From Caldilineaceae bacterium (GTDB taxonomy: Bacteria > Chloroflexota > Anaerolineae > Caldilineales > Caldilineaceae): a stretch of DNA of 35,642 nucleotides. The notes beneath the pieces were generated by a model that saw only the letters and a list, made by a program, of their open reading frames with translations, did not search any database and was not told where the DNA came from. Shown in pieces: positions 1 through 6,232 of this stretch; the stretch's first letter is position 1, and the number at the start of each line of letters is the position of its first letter. A program made the position numbers and the translations under genes. The stretch lies in NCBI GenBank assembly GCA_019637685.1, contig JAHBVF010000051.1:1-35642 (forward strand), in the 5' to 3' direction.

Positions 1-2249
1 ATCGCCGCCCGCACCTCCGGCTCACTCCCCACCAGACTCCCCAGCGCTCCCACCGCCGCTCTTCGCACAGATGAGAATTCGTCGTCGAGTTTGCCCACTA
101 TCGCCGCCCGCACCTCTCGGCCCTGGGGCGCGCGCAGCAGGGGCAGGCAGTTTTGCAACGCGGGATGGAGCAGGTTCGGATCGGCCAGGGCTGTCAACAA
201 GGCGGCGCTGGCTGCCAGGCTGCCCAGGCGGGCCAGGTGGGCGATGCCCTGAATGCTCTGTTTCTGCACAGTGGGGATGGGGCTGGCAATCAGCGGGGTC
301 AGGCGCTCCAGCAGGTGGGCGGTGGTGGTCTGGCCCAGGCCCACATCGTCGGCGGCCAGGGCAGCGGCCAGGAAAAGGTCCCGGTGCAGCATCTCATCGT
401 GGGGGCTGGCGGCGGCCAGAATCTGCTGGGCCAGGGCGTCGGCCTCGGCCCGGCGCTGTTCGATCACCCCCAGTTGGGCGGCGCAGAGCAGAATCGGCTC
501 GCGCCAGCGGGGCTGGTGCAGGTGGGGGCCAATGGCGGCCCAGCGTTCTGCCGCGCTCATGCGGGCCAGGGCGCGGCCGGCAAAATATTCCTGAAAGGTG
601 AGGTGCAGAAAGCCGAAGGCATCCCGCCCCCGTTCGGCCAGCAGGCCGGCAAAGTGGCGCATATCCACAAAGAAGCGGGCCGCGGTCTGCTCGGCCTGCA
701 CTCTGGCTTTGGCCGGGGCTGTCTGGGGTTGCTCAAAGCCATCAAAGCGCAGGCAGATATCTACCAACACCTGTTCCATATCCCGCAGGCGGGCGGTGCC
801 GCTGGGCCGGTTGCGCTGCAACCAGAGGGAGAGATCGATGAGGTGGGCGATGGCTTCGTGGGGGTCAAAGCGGGCTGGCCCCTGCTGGCGGGCACCGGGG
901 GAGCGTTCCCGCTCCCGGTTGTCGATGAGGGTGCGCACATAGCGCTCGTAGAGTTCGATGCGTCGGTCGGGCAGCTTGCCCACCTGGCGGCGCAGGAGGG
1001 CCAGCATTGTGAGCAAGAGGGGATTGGCGGCCAGTTGGGCCACGCTGGGGTTGCTGCTCACATCGTCCAGCAGTTCCTCTTCCTCCACAGACGCCCGTTG
1101 CAGGGCTGTGGGGGTCTCCCGGCCCGCGGCCCAGATTTCGTAGACCCGACACCACTGATGGGCAAACTGCTGGATTTCGGGCTGGCCGAAGTCGAGAACT
1201 GTCACGTGGGGCAGGTCGCCGGGCAGTCGGGCCTCCCGATAGCCCACCACCCGGCTGGTGACCACAAAGCGGTTGCCCGCCCGCTGGTAGCCCTGGATGA
1301 AGGCGCTGGTCTGCTCGGCCACGTGCTGGCGGGTGGCGTTTTCCAACACTTCATCCAGGCCGTCCAGCAAAATCAGGGCGCGGCCTGTGTGCAGGGCCTG
1401 GGCAAAGAGGGGTTGCAGACCGGCCAGACTGCGCCACTTTTCGTAGTAGAGGGCGAGAAAATCGGCCAGGGGCAGGCTGTTGCCCCCGCGGCGCAGCTGT
1501 TCGTCGTAGGCGGCGAAGGGCACAAAAATGGGCAACGTTCCCCCCACATCTTCCTGGGCATAGGTCAGGGCCAGGAAGTGGAGAAGGGTAGTCTTGCCCG
1601 ACCCGGGGTCACCCAGAATTACCAGCCCCCGGCGGGAAGGGTCGGCCACAATCTCGCCGATGGATCGCCGCTGGAAGGGGCTGGCATCTCCCTGTCGGCG
1701 GCGGGCCACGTCCCGCCAGCGTTCCAGGCGCATTGTGTCCAGCTCGGCGATGAGCTGATCCCGATCCCCGCCCCGCTCATCCGCTTTCAGCAACAGGCGG
1801 CGCTCGGCCGCGCTGTAGGTGTCGGCGGCTTCGGGCACATCGGCCACAGCCTTCAGCTCCACATAGACATCTTTCAGGGGCAGAGAGATGGCCCGGGCCG
1901 TGGGGGAGATGCCCCGAAAGGTCAGCCGGTCGAACTGGTCGATGAGACTCTGCCGGTAGCGGCGCTCCAACAGGGCCAATTCGTCGCCGGTCAGTTCGTT
2001 TTCCTGCTGGCGCACCTGCACCAGCAAAGTTTCCAACAGCCCGGCAATCCGTTCCAACTCCGGGGATGGCGCTGCATTGCGTGCATCCGGGTCCAAGCTG
2101 GTGATACCTGCCCTATCCAACAGGCCCAACACCCCGCTGTAAAGCTGTTGAGCAGAGAGAAATTCTCTGGGCAGTTCCTGCAAGGCCAGCAAAATCTCCT
2201 GGAGCAAATCGTTGCGTGCTCTGTCGTCGTCCGCGGCCTGATCCGCCAT
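1..2249 (-). CDS. NACHT-domain STAND ATPase with C-terminal HEAT-like repeats (3' end outside window)
   Basis: The frame is open from the ATG at 2249 to the window edge (749 codons, no stop seen), so the C-terminus is missing. Residues 1-90 are helical with no recognised domain. Residues about 97-135 match the conserved linker that precedes many bacterial NACHT domains (FRGIS...LPLKDVYVEL). Walker A is GDPGSGKT at 213-220. Walker B is ALILLDGLDE at 291-300. The rest is helical and near the edge becomes HEAT-like (VRRAAVGALGSLVGSEPEVR). Such proteins are signal-transducing ATPases that oligomerise on sensing a ligand, and several act in phage defence. A defence role here is inference. The gene starts 5 bp after the stop of the 193-aa gene, so the two form an operon. 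No nuclease, TIR or protease effector is visible in the part present. Confidence 0.88.
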   Translation of the reverse strand, partial: MADQAADDDRARNDLLQEILLALQELPREFLSAQQLYSGVLGLLDRAGITSLDPDARNAAPSPELERIAGLLETLLVQVRQQENELTGDELALLERRYRQSLIDQFDRLTFRGISPTARAISLPLKDVYVELKAVADVPEAADTYSAAERRLLLKADERGGDRDQLIAELDTMRLERWRDVARRRQGDASPFQRRSIGEIVADPSRRGLVILGDPGSGKTTLLHFLALTYAQEDVGGTLPIFVPFAAYDEQLRRGGNSLPLADFLALYYEKWRSLAGLQPLFAQALHTGRALILLDGLDEVLENATRQHVAEQTSAFIQGYQRAGNRFVVTSRVVGYREARLPGDLPHVTVLDFGQPEIQQFAHQWCRVYEIWAAGRETPTALQRASVEEEELLDDVSSNPSVAQLAANPLLLTMLALLRRQVGKLPDRRIELYERYVRTLIDNRERERSPGARQQGPARFDPHEAIAHLIDLSLWLQRNRPSGTARLRDMEQVLVDICLRFDGFEQPQTAPAKARVQAEQTAARFFVDMRHFAGLLAERGRDAFGFLHLTFQEYFAGRALARMSAAERWAAIGPHLHQPRWREPILLCAAQLGVIEQRRAEADALAQQILAAASPHDEMLHRDLFLAAALAADDVGLGQTTTAHLLERLTPLIASPIPTVQKQSIQGIAHLARLGSLAASAALLTALADPNLLHPALQNCLPLLRAPQGREVRAAIVGKLDDEFSSVRRAAVGALGSLVGSEPEVRAA

Positions 2250-2254
2250 CAGGT

Positions 2255-2836
2255 TCAACCGTTCAAGTTGGCTGACAGTCCGTCGGCCCAGTTGGGTCTG
2301 GCGGGAGGCAGCCCGTTCCAGCGCGCCCATCCGTCGGCGATGCGGCGCAACACACCGATCTGCAACGGGGCTTGCAGCAGAGGCTCCTCCGCGGCGAAGA
2401 GATAGAAGCCGCCCACAATGTCCTGCAGGAGCGCGTCAAAGTCCGGTTGGGGTAGCAGATGCATATCCAGCCCCATGGCCTCAAACTCCTCGCGCAGCAA
2501 TTCAGCGTCGAGCAGGCTGTCGTCGGCGCTGGCAATCAACAGGCGAAATTCGCTGAGCACTGGGGGTTCCAGCAGCCATTCGCCAAACTTGCGCCACAGG
2601 TCCGCGTAGTCGTCGTGGGCAATCTGCCATTCGGCCACAGTTTGGGCAATGGCCCCGCCCGCGGCCCGGCGCAACGCCTCCTGCTGGGGCGGTGGGGCCA
2701 TCTGTTCGCGCAGGCGGCGCGCGCCGTAGCTCAGAATGCCTGTGGCAAAAGATGCGGCCAATCCGCCGGCGAAATCCGTTGACGCGCCGAAGAGAAATTC
2801 GGAAAGTTCGGGTGACAGGGATGCAAAGGGTTCCAT
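2255..2836 (-). CDS. 193-aa helical protein encoded with the NACHT ATPase (probable detached N-terminal module)
   Basis: This is the first gene of a two-gene operon; its stop lies 5 bp before the NACHT start. The ATG at 2836 has GGGAG about 7 nt upstream. Residues about 18-45 form an Ala/Gly-rich helix (FAGGLAASFATGILSYGARR). The remainder is a helical domain containing WLLEPPVLSEF, then a long LxEEFEAMGLDMHLLP...DFDALLQDIVGGFYLFAAEEP stretch of which I quote only the landmarks. From memory this pattern resembles regions found fused at the N-terminus of NACHT ATPases in other bacteria. I infer a split sensor/effector-linker module working with the downstream ATPase. No catalytic motif is visible. 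It could instead be an unrelated co-expressed partner. Confidence 0.8.
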   Translation of the reverse strand: MEPFASLSPELSEFLFGASTDFAGGLAASFATGILSYGARRLREQMAPPPQQEALRRAAGGAIAQTVAEWQIAHDDYADLWRKFGEWLLEPPVLSEFRLLIASADDSLLDAELLREEFEAMGLDMHLLPQPDFDALLQDIVGGFYLFAAEEPLLQAPLQIGVLRRIADGWARWNGLPPARPNWADGLSANLNG

Positions 2837-2883
2837 TCGGTTCTCCCGCGGGTGATACAGGCGGTTGGCTTACGGTATGCTGG

Positions 2884-2912
2884 ATTGTACCGTTGCCTGT
2901 GGGGATACGCAA
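2884..2912 (-). promoter_or_regulatory. Putative sigma-70 promoter of the NACHT operon
   Basis: Read on the minus strand, a -35-like TTGCGT (2912-2907) is followed by a 17-bp spacer and a -10 TACAAT (2889-2884). This places a transcription start about 40 bp upstream of the ATG at 2836. The spacing is ideal, the -10 has five of six consensus bases and the -35 is partial. Confidence 0.5.
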
Positions 2913-3018
2913 GCCGGACGCGAGGGGAAGCGGGGGTTGGGAGGTGATTGGGACAGTGCCGCTGCAGTCCCTCACCGCCCCCTACGGGCTGATGGGAAGG
3001 TCGGGCGTTTGCGGGACG

Positions 3019-3084
3019 CCCCCGCCTCTCCCAGCGGTGGCATTGGTTCGTTTGTGGTGTTGTCCGCCCTGGGAGAGGCGGGGG
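3019..3084. repeat. 15-bp perfect inverted repeat (CCCCCGCCTCTCCCA arms)
   Basis: CCCCCGCCTCTCCCA at 3019-3033 pairs perfectly with TGGGAGAGGCGGGGG at 3070-3084 across a 36-nt loop. There is no T-tract after either arm, so it is not a standard terminator. It looks like a REP- or MITE-type palindromic repeat. Only one copy was noticed in this window. Confidence 0.6.
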
Positions 3085-3106
3085 TAGGGGCTGATTGGGG
3101 TAGTTC

Positions 3107-3256
3107 GTGTTGCAAATTGTGCATTACGTCATCGATCCCACCAAAGGCAGAAAAGCGCGGATCGACATCAACACACGCCCCTTTCCCAGACCAGCCAGCA
3201 AACTCTACCCGATAGCGTCACAGATGGAAGAGGGCGTGGCGAAGGCAATGGGGTGA
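3107..3256 (+). CDS. Possible 49-codon ORF or gene remnant overlapping the YfhO 3' end
   Basis: Starting from GTG at 3107 (next codon TTG), just after an in-frame stop, the frame reads to TGA at 3254-3256. The composition looks protein-like rather than random: HYVIDPTKGRKARIDINTRP then FPRPASKLYPIASQMEEG. I do not recognise the family. No convincing ribosome site precedes it. It overlaps the last 52 bp of the YfhO gene on the other strand, so either it is a gene fragment or the YfhO C-terminal tail is read from DNA that once coded for something else. Confidence is low. Confidence 0.25.
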   Translation: MLQIVHYVIDPTKGRKARIDINTRPFPRPASKLYPIASQMEEGVAKAMG

Positions 3257-5730
3257 GGGAGTCCACGCCGCCCCACAACCAGCCCCAACAACAACACCAG
3301 CCCGACACCCGCCAGCCCCAGCCCCCAGCGCCAGGAATCCGGCGCGAAGCGCATTTCGACGGTCACCTCTCCGGCAGGCACTGCCACGCTGCGCAGCGCG
3401 TAGTTGGCCCTGCGTACAGGCGTCTCCACGCCGTTGACCGTCGCCCGCCAGCCCGGATACCAGACTTCGCTGAGGACGAGGAAGGCGGGGGTGGGGGAGG
3501 AGAAGTGGAACTCAAGGAAGTTTGGTGAATCGGATAGTGGGTATTGGATAGTGGGTGATTGGGTAATTGGGTGATTGGGTGTCGTTCGTCCGCCGTCTGC
3601 CGTCTGTCGTCCGCCGTCCCCAGTGAGGAGAACGACTGTCGTTGCTGGGTCGAACTCCGGAGCGGTGAGGGCGGCCAGGGCCGCGTCGGCGTCGGGGACG
3701 GTGACAGCAGCGGGGACGAGCCAGGCCCGGGGGAAGGCGTCGGGATTGCGGTAGACGGCCAGTTCGCCGGGCGCGTCGTAGGCCAGCACAAATTTGTCGG
3801 GCAGGGGTGTGCCGTCGCGCACGAGAACGTAGCCCGCGTTGAGCATATCGTAGAGCCGCGTATACCGCCCGCCGGTGGACTCCCAGAGTCGCTCCCAGTG
3901 GGTGAGGAGCAAAGGATTGACGATTCCCCACACATCGCGCAGACCGGCCAGGGCGGCCGTGTCCGGCTGCCAGAGGTCGTCGATGTCCGTGCGCGCGTCA
4001 ATGCGGAAAGGGAACGCAGATTTCACAGAGGACGCAGATTGCGCAGATTTTTCCGATCCGCGTTGATCCGCCCAATCCGCGTTATCCGCGTTCCATTCTT
4101 GCTGTAAGAATGCAAGAATTTCCGGGTGATTGAATCCTCGGGCCGGGTCGTTTTCGCTGATGTCGGTGTAGGCTCCTGCCGCGCCCACTTCGATCAGCAG
4201 CAGGGCCGTGAGCAGACCGGCCAGCAGCCGTCCGCGCAGATACCCCCGGCGGTGCAGACTGATCAGCGCCCAGGTTCCCAGCCACGCGCCGGTGGCCAGG
4301 GCCACGGCCAGCCCGGCCAGAGAAGCGCGTAGAAACCAGACCGAATCGGCCTGCAAAGCGAGGAGGGAGGCGTACGTCGCTGGCACGAAGACGACGAGAA
4401 GAACCAAGCTGCCCAAGCCGAGAAAACGCAGATATTGGGTGCGGATTGCTGCGTGCTGCGTACTCCGTCTGCCGTCGGTCGTCTGTCGTCCACCGTCCGC
4501 TGTCAACCAATCCACTCCGTAGCCCGCCAACACAGCGATGCTGAACGTCCACAGCACAATCGCGCGGGCGGGGGCGCGGAAGGAGGCGAAGCCGGGCAGA
4601 AGTTGGGTCAGCCAGCCGTGGACGGGGGTGTAGACGCCCAGGGCGACGAGCAGACCGAAGAGGGCCAGGCCGATCCAGGGGAGCAGAGGTGCATCAGAAG
4701 TTCGACTTTTGGCAAAAGTCGAACTTCTAAAGAAGACGGCCAGCGCCAGCAGAAGCGCTACCACACCAGCGTAAGGCAGCTCCACCCGATCCCAAAAACT
4801 CCAATGCAGCGCGGGGCCCCGGCCAAAGAAGCCGGGGGTGATCAGCCCCACCAGCGCGGGAACCGGAGCCAGGGAATAGCCCACATTCTCCTGATAGGCT
4901 AAGTCAGCCCGGGCTGTGTAGGGCAGCAGTTCCAGGCTGGACAGAAGGAGGGGGGCGGTAAGCAAAAGTGTGATGATTGCAGTTGCGAGAGGGTATTGGA
5001 GATGGGAGAGCAGAGAGGGGAGATTCCCAAAACGTCTCCAATTTCCAATCTCCCAATCTCCCAATATCCCAATCACCCAATACCCCGCTACCGCCAGGCC
5101 GATATAATAGCTGCTCTGCGCGTGGCCCGCGTAGGTGGCCATGGCGAAGAGCAGACCAGCCGCGCCAGCCCAGGCCAGACTGCGCCGGGCCAGGGCCAGG
5201 TGGAAGGCGGCCAGCACCCAGCCCAGCCAACTGAGAACGGCAATCAGATTCAGATTGCCCAGGTGGATGAGGAGTGGATCGCTGAAGGCAAAGGCTGTCC
5301 CCGCGAAAAGGGCCGCGGGCCGACTGATGCCCAGCGCGCGACAGAGCGCGTAGACCCCCAGCCCGGCCCACCAGAGATGGCCGATGGCAAGCCACTGCAT
5401 CCAGCCGTAGCCAAATTCGGGCTTGAGAAGAAAGAGGAGCAGATTGGGTGGATAGAGAAAACCGGCCTGAATGTCGGCGATGAAAGGCGCGCCGCCATAG
5501 AGGGTGGGATTCCACAGGGGCAGGTGGCCGGACGCCAGCACAGAGGCCGCAAAGCGATAGGTGGGGTAGAGAAAGCTGACCAGATCGCCGCCGTCCGCGG
5601 GCTGGTAGACATCGCCAGAGAGGGTGCGCCAGAAGAAAGCGACGGTGAGGAGAGCGAGGAGTGCAGCAGCAGCAAAGTCCAGCCAGAGGCCGAGAGGAAG
5701 TGTGAAGCGCTTTGTGGGTTGTGAGGACAT
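3205..5730 (-). CDS. YfhO-family integral membrane protein with repeat-encoded insertions
   Basis: 841 aa from the ATG at 5730. The same frame stays open upstream into the neighbouring gene, but family similarity begins after this Met. There are many membrane helices from about residue 16 to 480, with early-loop motifs typical of the family: DLVSFLYPTYRF and PLWNPTLYGGAPF, followed by AGFLYPPN. The C-terminal part carries LVLSEVWYPGWRATVNG, a hallmark of YfhO proteins, followed by a last helix at about 815-835. YfhO proteins belong to the GT-C-like membrane glycosyltransferase group; in Bacillus, YfhO is linked to lipoteichoic acid glycosylation. The substrate here is unknown. Five blocks of low-complexity sequence interrupt the protein (residues about 214-232, 335-345, 408-422, 546-573 and 703-736). 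Each coincides with a repeat in the DNA, and none breaks the frame. No strong ribosome site precedes the start. The upstream neighbour is a small SMR-type transporter. Confidence 0.85.
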   Translation of the reverse strand: MSSQPTKRFTLPLGLWLDFAAAALLALLTVAFFWRTLSGDVYQPADGGDLVSFLYPTYRFAASVLASGHLPLWNPTLYGGAPFIADIQAGFLYPPNLLLFLLKPEFGYGWMQWLAIGHLWWAGLGVYALCRALGISRPAALFAGTAFAFSDPLLIHLGNLNLIAVLSWLGWVLAAFHLALARRSLAWAGAAGLLFAMATYAGHAQSSYYIGLAVAGYWVIGILGDWEIGNWRRFGNLPSLLSHLQYPLATAIITLLLTAPLLLSSLELLPYTARADLAYQENVGYSLAPVPALVGLITPGFFGRGPALHWSFWDRVELPYAGVVALLLALAVFFRSSTFAKSRTSDAPLLPWIGLALFGLLVALGVYTPVHGWLTQLLPGFASFRAPARAIVLWTFSIAVLAGYGVDWLTADGGRQTTDGRRSTQHAAIRTQYLRFLGLGSLVLLVVFVPATYASLLALQADSVWFLRASLAGLAVALATGAWLGTWALISLHRRGYLRGRLLAGLLTALLLIEVGAAGAYTDISENDPARGFNHPEILAFLQQEWNADNADWADQRGSEKSAQSASSVKSAFPFRIDARTDIDDLWQPDTAALAGLRDVWGIVNPLLLTHWERLWESTGGRYTRLYDMLNAGYVLVRDGTPLPDKFVLAYDAPGELAVYRNPDAFPRAWLVPAAVTVPDADAALAALTAPEFDPATTVVLLTGDGGRQTADGGRTTPNHPITQSPTIQYPLSDSPNFLEFHFSSPTPAFLVLSEVWYPGWRATVNGVETPVRRANYALRSVAVPAGEVTVEMRFAPDSWRWGLGLAGVGLVLLLGLVVGRRGLPHPIAFATPSSICDAIG
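3524..3580. repeat. Octamer tandem repeat (ATTGGGNN units) inside the YfhO gene
   Basis: On the plus strand the block reads as GGGTGATT, GGGTAATT, GGGTGATT, GGGT, preceded by degenerate units such as GTGGGTATTGGATA. On the coding (minus) strand it gives the Pro/Ile/Thr-rich linker PNHPITQSPTIQYPLSD. The same unit family occurs at 5034-5086 in the opposite orientation. Confidence 0.75.
3581..3622. repeat. Heptamer tandem repeat (GTCYGYC units), array 1, inside the YfhO gene
   Basis: Six consecutive 7-mers are seen: GTCGTTC, GTCCGCC, GTCTGCC, GTCTGTC, GTCCGCC, GTCCCCA. On the coding strand they yield the peptide GDGGRQTADGGRTT. 42 bp is 14 codons, so the array is frame-neutral. Arrays of the same unit are at 4467-4508 and 5758-5785. 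Confidence 0.85.
4011..4094. repeat. 84-bp imperfect inverted repeat (AACGCAGAT / ATCCGCGTT units) inside the YfhO gene
   Basis: The left end begins GGAACGCAGATTTC and contains further CGCAGATT units. The right end is built of ATCCGCGTT / AATCCGCGTT units and closes with GCGTTCC. The two halves are imperfect reverse complements, so the block can fold into a hairpin. It spans exactly 28 codons and encodes the low-complexity peptide NADNADWADQRGSEKSAQSA plus a few residues. Similar AACGCGGATAACGCGGAT strings are, from memory, common dispersed repeats in environmental bacterial genomes. Confidence 0.7.
4467..4508. repeat. Heptamer tandem repeat (GTCYGYC units), array 2, inside the YfhO gene
   Basis: The 7-mers GTCTGCC, GTCGGTC, GTCTGTC, GTCCACC, GTCCGCT and GTCAACC follow one another without gaps. 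The coding strand reads DWLTADGGRQTTDGRRSTQ across it, in a predicted loop between two membrane helices. Confidence 0.85.
4696..4728. repeat. 33-bp hairpin repeat inside the YfhO gene, copy 1
   Basis: AGAAGTTCGACTTTTG (4696-4711), a one-base loop, then CAAAAGTCGAACTTCT (4713-4728): a perfect 16-bp stem. The element is exactly 11 codons long and encodes RSSTFAKSRTS in the loop between two membrane helices. A second copy of the core lies at 21547-21575, outside any gene. Confidence 0.85.
5034..5086. repeat. Octamer tandem repeat (NNCCCAAT units) inside the YfhO gene
   Basis: The plus strand shows successive CTCCAAT, TTCCAAT, CTCCCAAT, CTCCCAAT, ATCCCAAT, CACCCAAT units. The coding strand gives YWVIGILGDWEIGNWRRFGN after a membrane helix. 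It is the reverse complement of the unit family at 3524-3580. Confidence 0.75.
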
Positions 5731-5757
5731 CGCTATATCGCCCACTGTTTGGCCGCC

Positions 5758-5785
5758 GTCGACTGTCTGTCGTCTGCCGTCGTTC
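5758..5785. repeat. Heptamer tandem repeat (GTCYGYC units), array 3, between YfhO and the SMR-like gene
   Basis: GTCGACT, GTCTGTC, GTCTGCC and GTCGTTC occur in tandem, ending at the stop codon (5784-5786) of the upstream minus-strand gene. Here the array lies in the 53-bp spacer rather than inside a reading frame. Confidence 0.8.
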
Positions 5786-6149
5786 AACTGCGGCTGAGCA
5801 GAATGACACCCACGCAGATCACCGCCACCGAGAGCCAGCGCAGAGGCGAAACCGATTCGTGCAGCAGAAAAGCGCTGACAATCGTCACCGCCACATAGCC
5901 CAGACTGAGCGCGGGATAGGCGTAGCTCAACTGCACCCGGCTGAGCAGTATCAGCCAAAAAATGCTGCTAAAGCCGTAGGCGCCTACACCGCCCAGGACA
6001 TAAGGATTGAGAAAGGCTTTGGTCAGGCTGTTCACCATCGCACTCAGAGAACCGCCAATCACTCCCACCTGGCTCATGCCCTGTTTCATCAAAAACTGTC
6101 CGGCCACATTCAGGCCCACGGTGATGAGGAGAAGAAGAATCTGCTTCAT
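5784..6149 (-). CDS. Small four-helix SMR/EamA-like membrane transporter
   Basis: 121 aa with four predicted membrane helices: about 3-20 (ILLLLITVGLNVAGQFL), 33-55, 60-80 (FSSIFWLILL) and 95-119 (WLSVAVICVGVILL). The opening segment with NVAGQFLMKQGM and the SLGYVAVTIVSAFLLHE segment are typical of the EmrE/SugE and ArnE/ArnF half-size exporters, which work as dimers. The start at 6149 gives the standard family length. The gene lies 53 bp before a GT-C-like YfhO gene. A role in flipping a lipid-linked sugar for that enzyme, as ArnE/F does, is therefore possible but inferred; multidrug export is the alternative. Confidence 0.8.
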   Translation of the reverse strand: MKQILLLLITVGLNVAGQFLMKQGMSQVGVIGGSLSAMVNSLTKAFLNPYVLGGVGAYGFSSIFWLILLSRVQLSYAYPALSLGYVAVTIVSAFLLHESVSPLRWLSVAVICVGVILLSRS

Positions 6150-6232
6150 GGGAGGATTCCAAAGAAGTTACCAGCGGCCCGAAATCAGCAACAGCAAACG
6201 GCCACAGCGGGTAACGGTTCACGGATAGCTGG

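Larger units (their letters stand above)
2837..3204. other. Intergenic stretch between the NACHT operon and the YfhO gene
   Basis: These 368 bp hold the NACHT promoter at the left, a 15-bp inverted repeat in the middle (3019-3084) and, from 3107, the start of a small plus-strand open frame described separately. No long conserved-looking gene is visible on either strand. Confidence 0.6.

Noticed and set aside
153..2405. 750-codon open frame on the plus strand
   Set aside because: It lies opposite the NACHT ATPase, whose Walker motifs and HEAT repeats are clear. The plus frame is Gly/Gln/Ala-rich without any domain, a shadow caused by high GC.
3524..5785. Repeat arrays considered as CRISPR
   Set aside because: The units are 7-8 bp with no spacers, several are translated in frame, and no cas gene is present.
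5731..5958. N-terminal extension of the YfhO frame to 5958
   Set aside because: The added 76 residues overlap the small transporter gene and the heptamer array, and show no family similarity or signal. The ATG at 5730 starts the conserved part.
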